Positions 17,151 through 25,810 are shown, numbered from the stretch's first letter. The stretch is DNA of 64,000 nt from Lentibacter algarum (GCF_040580765.1 NZ_CP158687.1:1736001-1800000); one strand, 5' to 3'. A program made the numbers and translations. Notes: generated by a model not told the origin, from the letters alone.

Positions 17151-18035
17151 TCAGAACAGACCGAAGAAGCGCTCTGGAAGCTCAAACTGGAGCTCATAAT
17201 CAGGCCGCTCAAAATGATAAAAACCCGTATCGCCTCGCGGCTCAAAGCTGTCGACCATCGCCTTACGATAGCGACGCATGTCAAACCCCTCCTGCATCGC
17301 ATATGCCCCGAGCCGTTCAAATGTCTCGCGGTCCTCCCCGCGCGCATCCGCAAACCAATGCCCGCCAATCGCGGTCTCTTTCTTGGTCGCGCCTATCTCT
17401 TCAGTGATCGCGTTGCGACGGTCCATCGCGCGAGCGTATTCGGCAAAGTCGCAATACTTGAGGTGAACGAGATACAGCCCCTCTGGTGAGTTGATCTTCT
17501 CATATTGGGTAAAGTGTCCGCCCCGCGCGATCTTGACCCCTGCAGAGAGAATACAGGGCTTGGAGTAATGCGGTGCAAGCCTTACGTGAGAGCGTGGGCC
17601 AAGAACTTTGTTTTCAATCGGTTTTTCCTCAAGATCAATCCTGTGGATAACCTCAAGCCCAAGCGGTGTTATGACCTGCCGCTGCTTTTGCTTCATAAGC
17701 CAGTCAGGCAGTCGCCCAACCTCAGGATCAAGCACCACAAGCTCATCCACATCCCCCACGATCACATGGTCATGGTAGGCGTTCAGCCCCTGCACAATGT
17801 TATTGAGGAGGCGCCAGCGCTTCATATCGAAGTTCTTGTGGTGATGCCCTGGAATGCCAATGATATTGCACCCCTTGGCCATTTCGGCGACCTCAGGGGT
17901 GTGACCATGGTTGACGATATAGCAGTTTTCGCGCCCCAGCATCTCGCCGTAATAAGCCAACCATATCTTCAGATAAAAAAGGTCGTCCCGCAGCATAGTC
18001 ACAGCTGCAATCTTATACTCGTTCCGCTCACTCAT
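17151..18035 (-). CDS. glycosyltransferase family 2-like protein
   Basis: 294 residues from the ATG at 18035 (a GTG directly before it is an alternative). The N-terminus (YKIAAVTMLRDDLFYLKIWLAYYGEMLG) and the metal-binding DVDE in IVGDVDELVVL near residue 100 match the GT2-like family often found in Roseobacters for surface polysaccharide or exported glycan assembly. No membrane helix is seen, so it is probably cytosolic. It stands alone, with no polysaccharide genes nearby, so the acceptor is unknown. Confidence 0.75.
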   Translation of the reverse strand: MSERNEYKIAAVTMLRDDLFYLKIWLAYYGEMLGRENCYIVNHGHTPEVAEMAKGCNIIGIPGHHHKNFDMKRWRLLNNIVQGLNAYHDHVIVGDVDELVVLDPEVGRLPDWLMKQKQRQVITPLGLEVIHRIDLEEKPIENKVLGPRSHVRLAPHYSKPCILSAGVKIARGGHFTQYEKINSPEGLYLVHLKYCDFAEYARAMDRRNAITEEIGATKKETAIGGHWFADARGEDRETFERLGAYAMQEGFDMRRYRKAMVDSFEPRGDTGFYHFERPDYELQFELPERFFGLF

Positions 18036-18098
18036 CACTCTGCTCGCTCTGTTTTCGGGCGTTTGACACAGATTAGCCGCTACGGCGCAAAATGAGAA

Positions 18099-18326
18099 TC
18101 AATTTGTTGGGCGCGAGACATATTCTGCAAGCTTCGCCCCAACCAGCAGCCAAGGCGCGCCATGCATCACAAGGTCTAATATATCGATAGGCGCGCTAAG
18201 CTCTCCCGCAAACAGAAGCTTCAGCTTCTCCCAGATGTGGGGCTCGGGAAAGAACGGGGCTAGACCCAATGTGAGGGCCAGAAGAAGTGCGATTGGCCAT
18301 GAAATATGTTTCAAAGCGTCTCGCAT
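18099..18326 (-). CDS. small conserved-looking membrane protein downstream of tRNA-Asp
   Basis: 75 residues from the ATG at 18326, with AAGGG eight bases upstream; the longer frame would translate the tRNA. One clear helix (WPIALLLALTLGLAPF), then PEPHIWEKLKLLFAGELSAPIDILDLVMHGAPWLLV with a second hydrophobic stretch. Proteins of this kind are carried in Rhodobacteraceae genomes under the doubtful label 'RND transporter'; it is far too short for that. It begins 25 bp after the 3' end of a tRNA-Asp in the same direction and may use its promoter. Confidence 0.65.
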   Translation of the reverse strand: MRDALKHISWPIALLLALTLGLAPFFPEPHIWEKLKLLFAGELSAPIDILDLVMHGAPWLLVGAKLAEYVSRPTN

Positions 18327-18351
18327 TTTTTTACCCTTACAAGGAAGAAAG

Positions 18352-18428
18352 TGGCGCGGTTGACGGGGCTCGAACCCGCGACCCCCGGCGTGACAGGCCG
18401 GTACTCTAACCAACTGAGCTACAACCGC
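18352..18428 (-). tRNA. tRNA-Asp (GTC), copy 2 of a tandem pair
   Basis: 77 bases including an encoded CCA (18352-18354 on the reverse strand). Acceptor GCGGTTG/CAACCGC, D-arm AGCTCAGTTGGTTAGA, anticodon loop TGTCACG with GTC, T-arm GCGGGTTCGAGCCCCGT. Identical to the copy at 18463-18539 and separated from it by 34 bp. Confidence 0.97.
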
Positions 18429-18462
18429 GCATCAGCAACGGGGCATCCTAAATAGTGCAGTG

Positions 18463-18539
18463 TGGCGCGGTTGACGGGGCTCGAACCCGCGACCCCCGGC
18501 GTGACAGGCCGGTACTCTAACCAACTGAGCTACAACCGC
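18463..18539 (-). tRNA. tRNA-Asp (GTC), copy 1 of a tandem pair
   Basis: 77 bases with encoded CCA, same sequence as the downstream copy: anticodon GTC in the loop TGTCACG, standard D and T arms. It is the promoter-proximal copy; a promoter matching -35/-10 boxes lies at 18577-18605. Confidence 0.97.
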
Positions 18540-18576
18540 TCACTGCACACTTCGGATGCTCCAAAGCGTGAGGGAG

Positions 18577-18605
18577 GTCATATGCGCACCCCCTCCCCGC
18601 GTCAA
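18577..18605 (-). promoter_or_regulatory. sigma-70-type promoter of the tRNA-Asp pair
   Basis: On the minus strand TTGACG (18605-18600) and TATGAC (18582-18577) are separated by 17 bases. Transcription would start near 18570, about 30 bases before the first tRNA-Asp. The spacing and place make this one of the better promoters in the window. Confidence 0.6.
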
Positions 18606-18748
18606 GCGCTCAAACCCCCTCTTTGCGCAAAAATTGTGCCTCACAGGTCACGGCCCGTGGCGTTTCACAATTTCGCCTTATTTTGGCCCGCTCTTGACCA
18701 TAAATTTTTTTGAAATTTATTTTCAAATCACGCGAAAAGGAGGTTTTT

Positions 18749-18844
18749 ATGCCCAAACCGCAAAAACCACTCCCAGTCCCCAAACAAACGCGCACACCCC
18801 CCATTCCCAACCGCCCCGTGATAACGGATTACGCGTCTCTTTGA
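18749..18844 (+). CDS. possible proline-rich 31-residue protein
   Basis: ATG at 18749 follows AAAAGGAGG (18735-18743) with a five-T spacer, the strongest ribosome binding site in the window. The frame has 31 codons and stops with TGA at 18842-18844. Nine of 31 residues are proline (MPKPQKPLPVPKQTRTPPIP near the start) and the rest are mostly basic or polar; no membrane segment. It lies in the largest gene-free stretch (18541-18880), 36 bp before the TfoX-like gene. No function is known to me. The rest of that stretch holds only the tRNA-Asp promoter and A+T-rich sequence that may be the promoter of this gene. Confidence 0.5.
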   Translation: MPKPQKPLPVPKQTRTPPIPNRPVITDYASL

Positions 18845-18880
18845 GGTGACTTGGTCATGATCATGAGCTAGCTTGAAGTG

Positions 18881-19213
18881 ATGAGAACCCCTGTTTCAAG
18901 CTTGCGCAATATCGGTCCCGCCATGGAGCTATCGTTGACTGAAGTTGGCATCTCCTCTGCCGAAGACCTTCAGGACATTGGCGCTGATGCCGCCTATTCG
19001 CGACTCTTGGAAGCGGGCGCCCGGCCGCATTTCATCGTTTATTATGTGCTGCACATGGCGCTGCAAGGGCGGCCATGGAACGACTGCAAAGGCAAAGAAA
19101 AACAAGACCTTCGCGTGCGTTTTGATGCTTTGAAAGCCACGAAACATGACAAGGGCCGCACTCAGCTTGAGGCGGCCCTTGATGCAATTGGTGTGATCAA
19201 GCCAAAGGCCTGA
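18881..19213 (+). CDS. TfoX/Sxy C-terminal domain protein
   Basis: 110 residues from the ATG at 18881 (a GTG lies directly before it). SSLRNIGPAMELSLTEVGISSAEDLQDIGADAAY is a helix-hairpin-helix-like opening typical of the TfoX C-terminal domain, followed by the conserved YYVLHMALQGRPWNDC segment. The N-terminal domain of full-length TfoX/Sxy competence regulators is missing, as in many alphaproteobacterial proteins. Possibly a nucleic-acid-binding protein; role unknown. It ends 11 bp from the convergent ndk gene. Confidence 0.8.
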   Translation: MRTPVSSLRNIGPAMELSLTEVGISSAEDLQDIGADAAYSRLLEAGARPHFIVYYVLHMALQGRPWNDCKGKEKQDLRVRFDALKATKHDKGRTQLEAALDAIGVIKPKA

Positions 19214-19224
19214 CGTCTGGCGAT

Positions 19225-19647
19225 TTAGCCTACGAGTTCAAGACCCGAGAAGAAGAACGCGATTTCTTCTGCTGCTGTTTCTGGCGCGTCTGAGCCGTGA
19301 ACTGAGTTCTCACCGATTGAAAGAGCAAACTCTTTACGGATCGTGCCCTCGGCCGCGTCCGCAGGGTTTGTTGCGCCCATAACTTCACGGTTCTTCGCAA
19401 TAGCGTCTTCACCTTCGAGAACCTGAACAACGATTGGCTCAGAAATCATAAATTCGCAAAGCTCCCCAAAGAACGGACGCTCTGAGTGAACACCGTAAAA
19501 CTGCTGCGCTTGTGCAAGCGTCAATTGGATACGCTTTGAAGCAACGATGCGCAGGCCAGCGGCCTCGAACTTTGCTGCAATCTGACCTGTGAGGTTGCGC
19601 TTGGTTGCGTCTGGCTTGATGATTGAGAATGTGCGTTGAATGGCCAT
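19225..19647 (-). CDS. ndk: nucleoside-diphosphate kinase
   Basis: 140 residues, usual length. [11 protein letters not shown] near the start, the nucleotide-binding RPFFGEL and [18 protein letters not shown] segments, and the phosphorylated His in NSVHGSD are all present. It balances nucleoside triphosphates by a phospho-histidine ping-pong reaction in the cytosol. AGGAG lies ten bases before the ATG. It is 80 bp downstream of the MFS exporter gene. Confidence 0.98.
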   Translation of the reverse strand: MAIQRTFSIIKPDATKRNLTGQIAAKFEAAGLRIVASKRIQLTLAQAQQFYGVHSERPFFGELCEFMISEPIVVQVLEGEDAIAKNREVMGATNPADAAEGTIRKEFALSIGENSVHGSDAPETAAEEIAFFFSGLELVG

Positions 19648-19727
19648 GTGTTTAAGGCTCCTATTGCTGTGCTACGTGTTAATTTGGCGCCCTGCTATCA
19701 CGGGGCATCCGCTTTGAAAAGCGAATG

Positions 19728-20915
19728 TTAAACGCGCTCAAGCTGAGCAATCCAAAGCACAGCCAGAAGCCCAAGCCCAGAGCTCGCCGCCATAAGCCCA
19801 AGCAATACATAGGCCCCAAGCGGACCTCCCGCGAGCGCGCCGGTCAGCGCCGTTGCCCCTGCCCCTCCAAGAATAGTAATGGCACCTGACAGGCCCGAGG
19901 CACTGCCAGCCAACCGAGGATTGACCGACATCACCCCTGCGTTGGCAGCCGGTAAAGTCAGCCCGTTGCCAAGACCAACAAAAATTGCTCCAGCAAACAT
20001 CACCCAGAAATTCATCGCACCAAGGGCCATAATACAAATGATAACCAGCGGGCCAAACGTCGCCGAAAGCCGTCCCCACAGCATGAGTCGAAGCATGGGA
20101 ATACGGCCCGACAACCGCCCCGTCAGGAAATTTCCGAGCATGAAGCCTGCAGATATTGAGCCAATGCCAATGCCAAGCTGTGACGGCGTCAGACCAAAGA
20201 GGCCCTCCCCAACAAGAGCCGCCCCACCAAGAAAAGCGTAGAAGCCACCGACTGAGCCAATCAGACACAAGCAATAGGCCCAGAAAACCTTGCTTTTGAA
20301 AAGCTCTGGATAGGAACGGAACTGAGCAGTGAAACTGTCGGACGGAGTGAGATTCGTCTCGGCGAGATCGTGCCATGAAAGAGCAAACATGAGCGCACCC
20401 ATGATCGCATAGGCGATGAAATTTGCCCGCCAGCCAAATGTTTCTCCGAGAAAGCCGCCCAACACAGGCCCCATCAACGGCGCAAGCGCCATTGCGGTTC
20501 CGATCATACCCAAGAGCCGAGCGGCTTCTTGCGGCGGCGCTATATCGCGCACAACTGCGCGGCTTAGGACCATGCCCGAAATGACAGCACCTTGTAGCAT
20601 TCGAAGCGCGAGAAACAGCCAGACATTGCTTGCAAAATAACACCCCACAGACGCCACAGTAAAAATCGCCATTCCCGCAAGGATAACAGGCCTACGGCCA
20701 TACATATCTGACAAAGGACCAATGATCAGCTGAAGCGCTGAAGATACGACCATATATCCTCCAACGGCCACGGAGATGACAGCGTAGCTCACCTCAAAAC
20801 TGCTCGCCATCTGAGCGAGCGCCGGCAAAAACATATTGAGCGACAAGACCGAAATCGCCGTGAGGAGAATAAGAGTAATTAGCTTGGGTTGGCGCAGGCC
20901 CGTTTCGGAAATCAT
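19728..20915 (-). CDS. Bcr/CflA-type multidrug efflux MFS transporter
   Basis: 395 residues from the ATG at 20915; an in-frame TTG at 20945 is less likely. About twelve membrane helices. LSLNMFLPALAQMASSFEV and the loop GPLSDMYGRRPVILAGM with the MFS A-motif, and RAVVRDIAPPQEAARLLGMI, fit the drug:H+ antiporter branch that includes Bcr and CflA. It would export a drug or metabolite such as bicyclomycin-like compounds. It diverges from the ABC-F gene over a 120-bp region that contains a perfect inverted repeat. Confidence 0.85.
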   Translation of the reverse strand: MISETGLRQPKLITLILLTAISVLSLNMFLPALAQMASSFEVSYAVISVAVGGYMVVSSALQLIIGPLSDMYGRRPVILAGMAIFTVASVGCYFASNVWLFLALRMLQGAVISGMVLSRAVVRDIAPPQEAARLLGMIGTAMALAPLMGPVLGGFLGETFGWRANFIAYAIMGALMFALSWHDLAETNLTPSDSFTAQFRSYPELFKSKVFWAYCLCLIGSVGGFYAFLGGAALVGEGLFGLTPSQLGIGIGSISAGFMLGNFLTGRLSGRIPMLRLMLWGRLSATFGPLVIICIMALGAMNFWVMFAGAIFVGLGNGLTLPAANAGVMSVNPRLAGSASGLSGAITILGGAGATALTGALAGGPLGAYVLLGLMAASSGLGLLAVLWIAQLERV

Positions 20916-20968
20916 TATTTTGTTAACCTGTGTTCTAATGCACAAGCGTTACGCCCCTTTTGATCTTC

Positions 20969-20983
20969 CCACAAGCCTTGTGG
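20969..20983. promoter_or_regulatory. inverted repeat between the MFS exporter and the ABC-F gene
   Basis: CCACAAG-C-CTTGTGG, seven-base perfect arms around one base, in the divergent promoter region. Possible operator; no regulator gene lies next to it. Confidence 0.35.
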
Positions 20984-21035
20984 TGATGACGTTTCAGCAC
21001 TGGCAAGGTGCGCACGGCTCTGCTAAGCCGCAAAA

Positions 21036-22886
21036 ATGCTCAAGCTAGAAAACATATCTTATTCAGTCGCAGGCCGAAACCTCATCGAGGATGCTTCGGT
21101 CTCTATCCCAACAGGTCACAAAGTTGGCCTTGTGGGGCGCAACGGCACAGGCAAGACAACGCTCTTTCGCGTAATCCGAGGCGAGTTGCCGCTGGATACT
21201 GGTTCTTTTAGTCTGCCCTCACGCGCCCGCATTGGCGGCGTGGCCCAAGAAGTGCCGGGCAATGAAGTGTCTTTGCTGAACACAGTCCTTGCAGCGGACG
21301 TTGAGCGCGCAACACTGCTGGCCGATACAAGCACCGACCCCGCGCGGATCGCCGAGGTGCAGACGCGCCTTGCTGACATCGATGCATGGAGCGCCGAAGC
21401 CCGCGCCTCAACGATTCTGCGAGGCCTTGGCTTTACGGCCGATGAAATGCACGAGCCTTGCTCAGCTTTCTCTGGTGGCTGGCGGATGCGCGTAGCGCTG
21501 GCTGCGGTGTTGTTTTCCGAGCCTGACCTGCTGTTACTGGATGAACCGACCAACTACCTTGACCTTGAGGGCGCGCTTTGGCTTGAGAGCTACTTGGCGA
21601 AATATCCTCATACCGTTCTAATTGTCAGCCACGATCGCGGCCTGCTCAATCGAGCCGTTGGCGCAATTCTGCACTTGGAAGACAAGAAGCTCACGCTCTA
21701 TCAAGGCAACTACGACACATTTGCAGAGACGCGCGCAGCAAGGATCGCTGTGGCCGCCTCCGAAAACCGCAAGATCGAAGCTCGCAAAGCCCACCTCCAA
21801 AGCTTTGTTGACCGCTTCCGCGCGAAAGCCTCTAAAGCCGTTCAGGCGCAATCGCGTATCAAGGCCATTGCCAAGCTCAAACCGATTACAACACCTCAGG
21901 AAGCCGCGCTTAAGCGCTTCACCTTCCCCTCGCCTGAAGAGCTCTCTCCGCCAATCATCCGGGTAGAAGGCGGCGCCGTGGGCTATGATGGTAAGGCAAT
22001 CCTCTCAAATCTCGACCTAAGGATTGACCAGGACGACCGCATCGCACTGCTGGGGCGCAACGGCGAAGGCAAATCAACGCTCTCAAAGCTCTTGTCTGGC
22101 CGACTTGAGCTCATGAAGGGGCAAATGGTCACCTCATCAAAGCTGCGCGTTGGCTTCTTCGCCCAGCATCAGGTCGATGAGCTCTTCATTGACGAAACTC
22201 CAATTGATCACATCCGCCGCCTGCGCCCAACCGAAACGCCTGCGCGCCTGCGCGCTCGCCTCGGCGGCTTCGGTATTGGTGCCGAGCAGGCCGAAACGCT
22301 TGTGGGCAAACTCTCAGGCGGACAAAAAGCACGGCTCTCCTTGATGCTGGCGACAATTGACGCGCCACATCTTCTCATCCTCGATGAACCGACAAACCAC
22401 CTTGATATCGAAAGCCGCGAAGCCTTGGTTGAGGCACTCACGGCCTATACTGGCGCGGTTATTCTTGTCAGCCACGACATGCACCTGCTCAGCCTCGTGG
22501 CTGATCGCCTCTGGCTCGTAAAAGACGGTGCAGTGAAGCCCTATGAGGGCGATCTAGAGAGCTATCGTGCGCTTTTGCTGGGGGCTCCTGAGAAAAAATC
22601 AGACAAAAAGACAGAAACGCAAAAAGCTCCAAAGCCAAAGCGTGCGCCACGGTTGTCCGTGCTCGAGCTGCGCGCTGAAGTGCGCAAATGCGAAGAACGC
22701 GTTGAAAAGCTCGAACGCATGCGCGCGCGGATGGACGAGATGCTGGCCGATCCCACGCTCTACAGCGAGCGCAAGCATGCTGTGCCAGAGCTTCAGCGCA
22801 AAGATGGTGAACTTAAAGTTGCCCTCAAACGCGCCGAAGCGCTTTGGGAAGGCGCTATCGCCAAGCTAGAGGCAGCTGAGGCATGA
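21036..22886 (+). CDS. ABC-F family ATPase
   Basis: 616 residues with two ABC domains and no membrane segment. Walker A: GRNGTGKTTLFR and GRNGEGKSTLSK; signatures FSGGWRMRVAL and LSGGQKARLSL; Walker B: LLLLDEPTNYLDLEG and LLILDEPTNHLDIES. The linker between the domains carries basic helices (about residues 235-285) and the C-terminus a Lys-rich tail and coiled coil. Proteins of this class act on ribosomes (E-site or antibiotic protection). It overlaps marC by ATGA. Confidence 0.93.
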   Translation: MLKLENISYSVAGRNLIEDASVSIPTGHKVGLVGRNGTGKTTLFRVIRGELPLDTGSFSLPSRARIGGVAQEVPGNEVSLLNTVLAADVERATLLADTSTDPARIAEVQTRLADIDAWSAEARASTILRGLGFTADEMHEPCSAFSGGWRMRVALAAVLFSEPDLLLLDEPTNYLDLEGALWLESYLAKYPHTVLIVSHDRGLLNRAVGAILHLEDKKLTLYQGNYDTFAETRAARIAVAASENRKIEARKAHLQSFVDRFRAKASKAVQAQSRIKAIAKLKPITTPQEAALKRFTFPSPEELSPPIIRVEGGAVGYDGKAILSNLDLRIDQDDRIALLGRNGEGKSTLSKLLSGRLELMKGQMVTSSKLRVGFFAQHQVDELFIDETPIDHIRRLRPTETPARLRARLGGFGIGAEQAETLVGKLSGGQKARLSLMLATIDAPHLLILDEPTNHLDIESREALVEALTAYTGAVILVSHDMHLLSLVADRLWLVKDGAVKPYEGDLESYRALLLGAPEKKSDKKTETQKAPKPKRAPRLSVLELRAEVRKCEERVEKLERMRARMDEMLADPTLYSERKHAVPELQRKDGELKVALKRAEALWEGAIAKLEAAEA

Positions 22887-23512
22887 TTACATCAGCCTTT
22901 GTCATAACAGCCTTTGCAACGCTCTTCGTGATTATCGACCCGATCGCCCTGACGCCGATTTTTGCGACGATCACGCAAGGTATTCCCACAGTTGAACGCC
23001 GCCGGATCGCATTGCGGGCCTGCCTTGTTTCCTTTTTTATTCTTGCCGCCTTTTCCTTTTTTGGCGAAGCCTTGATGCATTTCATCGGGATATCCATGCC
23101 TGCCTTTCGCGTGGCAGGCGGCATCCTCTTATTCTTGACAGCGCTTGAAATGTTGTTTGAACGCCGCACCAAGCGGCGTGAAGATCAGGCGGGTGACGAG
23201 CCTGATCCGAGCCATGACCCGTCGGTTTTCCCTCTGGCAGTGCCTCTGTTGGCTGGACCTGGCGCGATTGCATCGGTGATCCTTTTGTCAGGGCAAGCAC
23301 CTGGAATAGCAGGGACTTTTGCAGTCATCGGGATTGTTGCGGTCGTACTATTCGTGGTTTTCTTGTCTTTACAGGCCTCAGCACTGCTGGAACGCGCCTT
23401 GGGCAAAACAGGCATCAATGTAGCCACACGGCTTTTAGGCATGCTGTTGGCCGCGCTCGCTGTGCAGTTTGTTCTGGACGGTTTGCGCGCATTTGGCTTT
23501 GCAGGCGGCTGA
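22883..23512 (+). CDS. MarC-family integral membrane protein
   Basis: 209 residues, six hydrophobic segments, with ALTPIFATITQGIPTVERRRIA near the start and PLLAGPGAIASVILL in the middle, both typical of the MarC/YchE family. It is placed in the inner membrane; despite the name no role in multidrug resistance is established. Translation is coupled to the ABC-F gene by ATGA, and the protease gene follows three bases later. Confidence 0.9.
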   Translation: MITSAFVITAFATLFVIIDPIALTPIFATITQGIPTVERRRIALRACLVSFFILAAFSFFGEALMHFIGISMPAFRVAGGILLFLTALEMLFERRTKRREDQAGDEPDPSHDPSVFPLAVPLLAGPGAIASVILLSGQAPGIAGTFAVIGIVAVVLFVVFLSLQASALLERALGKTGINVATRLLGMLLAALAVQFVLDGLRAFGFAGG

Positions 23513-23515
23513 GCG

Positions 23516-24091
23516 GTGGAGATTGGGACTGGCCTCCTCGTTCTGGCGCTGGTTCTTGCGGCTCTGCTGGTCTGGCGCCTTTGGCCAAGCCGCCGACGCC
23601 TGTCCCCTCTGGGCCAAGAAATGCTGCGCTGGGTCATGGTGCTTGCGATAGCTCTTGGTATCTACAGCTTCGGTGAAAACCTCGTTGAACCATTTCGGAC
23701 GACCCAAACGGTTAACACATCACAAGGCGTGATAGAGCTGCCACGTGAAGCCGACGGGCATTACTATCTCACCGCAAAAATCAATGGTGCGCAGATCCGT
23801 TTTGTTGTCGACACAGGAGCTACGGGGATTGTGCTCAGCCAGAATGACGCAACACGAGTCGGGCTAGCCTCCGATCAATTGGCCTACATCCATTCTGCCA
23901 ACACGGCCAATGGCGTTGTCCGTATCGCACCTGTGAAACTTGATGAATTTGACGTCAACGGAATCAAAGACCTGAACGTACGTGCCTACGTGAACGAAGG
24001 GGAGCTGACAGGCTCTCTTCTCGGCATGAGCTATCTAAGACGCTATGAGAAGATCATTATCACTCGTGACATGCTGCGCCTTGAGCGCTAA
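23516..24091 (+). CDS. membrane-anchored retropepsin-like aspartic protease (TIGR02281 type)
   Basis: 191 residues with a GTG start. An N-terminal helix (residues 3-22) and a second one (about 38-52) anchor it; the periplasmic part has a single catalytic VDTGAT (about residue 100) and a closing LLGMSYLRRYEKI, the pattern of the retropepsin-like clan AA. It should work as a dimer, cleaving unknown substrates. It lies between marC and trmD, where rimM is often found in other bacteria. Confidence 0.85.
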   Translation: MEIGTGLLVLALVLAALLVWRLWPSRRRLSPLGQEMLRWVMVLAIALGIYSFGENLVEPFRTTQTVNTSQGVIELPREADGHYYLTAKINGAQIRFVVDTGATGIVLSQNDATRVGLASDQLAYIHSANTANGVVRIAPVKLDEFDVNGIKDLNVRAYVNEGELTGSLLGMSYLRRYEKIIITRDMLRLER

Positions 24092-24100
24092 GGCTGCGGC

Positions 24101-24916
24101 ATGACAGACATCGAAAAATCTACCAGCAAGTCACACGGTCGCAAGACCCTGCGCCCTTCTCTCAAGCCCCGTGCCCTTATGGAGGACGAGCAGTTAGCCA
24201 ATGCTTGGACCGCGCAAGTTATCACGCTGTTTCCTGATGCCTTTCCGGGAGTTCTCGGCCAAAGCCTGACAGGTAAAGCTCTTAAAGATGGGCTCTGGCA
24301 GCTAGATGCAATTGACTTGCGACCGTTCGGGATCGGCAAGCATCGCAATGTCGATGATACACCCGCAGGCGGCGGGGCTGGCATGGTCTTGCGCGCCGAT
24401 GTCGTTAGCGCCGCCATCGAAATGGCAAAACAGCGCGCGCAGGCTCCGCTTCCTCTTATTTATCTTAGCCCACGCGGCAAACCCTTTACCCAAGCGATGG
24501 CTAAAAGCCTTGCGGCGGGCCAAGGGGTAACGCTGCTTTGCGGGCGCTTTGAAGGCGTTGATGAGAGGGTTTTGGAACACTACGGCGTCGTAGAAGTCTC
24601 GATGGGAGACTATGTTCTGACAGGCGGTGAAATTGCGGCGCAGGCGCTTTTGGATGCTTCAGTCAGACTTATCCCCGGCGTACTTGGCAACGCGGAAAGC
24701 GCCGAGGAAGAAAGCCACTCGAATGGCCTCCTTGAGCATCCGCAATATACCAAACCCGCAGAGTGGCAAGGCCGTGCAATTCCTGATGTATTGATGTCTG
24801 GTCATCATGGCGAAATTGCCAAGTGGCGCAAAAAGATGTCGGAAGCCCTGACCAAACTTCGCCGCCCTGATATGTGGCAGACCTTTTTGGGCAAAAACCC
24901 ATCCGATAAGCCTTGA
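24101..24916 (+). CDS. trmD: tRNA (guanine-N1-)-methyltransferase
   Basis: 271 residues. A 37-residue polar extension precedes the SPOUT domain ([24 protein letters not shown]). The knot region [14 protein letters not shown] and the [20 protein letters not shown] [12 protein letters not shown] identify TrmD, which makes m1G37 in tRNAs to prevent +1 frameshifts. Its usual partners rpsP and rimM are absent upstream, but rplS follows after a 227-bp leader. Confidence 0.97.
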   Translation: MTDIEKSTSKSHGRKTLRPSLKPRALMEDEQLANAWTAQVITLFPDAFPGVLGQSLTGKALKDGLWQLDAIDLRPFGIGKHRNVDDTPAGGGAGMVLRADVVSAAIEMAKQRAQAPLPLIYLSPRGKPFTQAMAKSLAAGQGVTLLCGRFEGVDERVLEHYGVVEVSMGDYVLTGGEIAAQALLDASVRLIPGVLGNAESAEEESHSNGLLEHPQYTKPAEWQGRAIPDVLMSGHHGEIAKWRKKMSEALTKLRRPDMWQTFLGKNPSDKP

Positions 24917-25033
24917 TCTAAAGCCCTTTCGAGCCTAGAACGCCCAAGTTCGGAATCACTTTTGTGACTCTGGGCGGCTAGTGCTGTGCGCTTTCTTCGG
25001 CGCAATCCTCGGCACAAACATGATGACAAGCAA

Positions 25034-25074
25034 TGTCGGACTGACTCCGGCGGGCGCAAACTGCGGACCCGACA
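25034..25074 (+). promoter_or_regulatory. structured leader before rplS
   Basis: TGTCGG (25034-25039) pairs with CCGACA (25069-25074), and inside it TCCG (25046-25049) with CGGA (25064-25067). It lies in the 227-bp gap before rplS, where ribosomal-protein leaders are often autoregulatory. Whether L19 binds it is not known. Confidence 0.35.
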
Positions 25075-25143
25075 GAAGACACGGAGCGACAGGACGCGAG
25101 AAAACTTCGTGGGAAAACCGCGAGCATAATTAGGAGATGGTCA

Positions 25144-25521
25144 ATGGACCTTCTGAGAGAAATCGAAGCGGAGCAAATTGCTGCGCTCGGGAAAAAGATC
25201 CCCGACTTCAAAGCGGGCGACACAATTCGCGTCGGCTTCAAAGTGACTGAAGGTGTTCGCACCCGTGTTCAGAATTACGAAGGCGTATGCATCAGCCGTA
25301 AGAACGGCAAAGGCATCGACGGCTCCTTCACTGTGCGCAAAATCAGCTTTGGCGAAGGTGTTGAGCGGGTTTTCCCACTGCACTCCACAAACATCGACGA
25401 GATCACAGTTGTGCGTCGCGGTCGCGTTCGTCGCGCCAAGCTTTACTATCTTCGTGCACGTCGCGGCAAATCTGCCCGTATCGTTGAAGATACCAACTAC
25501 AAGCCACGCGCTGAAGCGTAA
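25144..25521 (+). CDS. rplS: 50S ribosomal protein L19
   Basis: 125 residues, usual length for the family in alphaproteobacteria. [19 protein letters not shown] and [19 protein letters not shown] are diagnostic. It sits at the interface of the ribosomal subunits. TAGGAG precedes the ATG. Followed by rpmE after 14 bp. Confidence 0.98.
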   Translation: MDLLREIEAEQIAALGKKIPDFKAGDTIRVGFKVTEGVRTRVQNYEGVCISRKNGKGIDGSFTVRKISFGEGVERVFPLHSTNIDEITVVRRGRVRRAKLYYLRARRGKSARIVEDTNYKPRAEA

Positions 25522-25535
25522 GCGGGAGAGAGACC

Positions 25536-25757
25536 ATGAAAAAAGATATCCACCCCGATTACCATTTCGTCGAAGTCAAAATGACAGACGGTACGATGCT
25601 CAAGATGCGCTCCACATGGGGCAAAGAAGGCGATACGCTTTCACTTGATATCGACCCGACAGTTCACCCAGCATGGACGGGCGGCAACTCGCGCCTTCTC
25701 GACGCTGGCGGACGCGTATCGAAGTTCAAAAAGAAATACGAAGGCCTTGGCTTCTAA
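25536..25757 (+). CDS. rpmE: 50S ribosomal protein L31
   Basis: 73 residues. [20 protein letters not shown] is the L31 start; HPAWTGG near the C-terminal half is typical. The four cysteines of the zinc-binding C+ form are missing, so this is a C- type. Ends at a strong terminator 23 bp downstream. Confidence 0.97.
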   Translation: MKKDIHPDYHFVEVKMTDGTMLKMRSTWGKEGDTLSLDIDPTVHPAWTGGNSRLLDAGGRVSKFKKKYEGLGF

Positions 25758-25780
25758 GAAGCTTAGGTTCCGGAAAAGAC

Positions 25781-25810
25781 AAACGCCGCTCCTCTCGGGG
25801 CGGCGTTTTG
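25781..25810 (+). terminator. intrinsic terminator of the rplS-rpmE transcript
   Basis: AAACGCCGC (25781-25789) pairs with GCGGCGTTT (25800-25808); the stem runs into TTTT. Placed 23 bp after the rpmE stop and before the convergent tRNA-Leu. Confidence 0.85.

Noticed and set aside
1..18000. C-over-G excess of the plus strand as a replication signal
   Set aside because: Lines inside plus-strand genes gave mixed counts, so codon bias explains it as well; would need a full skew calculation.
25020..25131. 36-codon ORF in the rplS leader
   Set aside because: No ribosome binding site before the ATG, and its sequence is explained by the stems of the leader.
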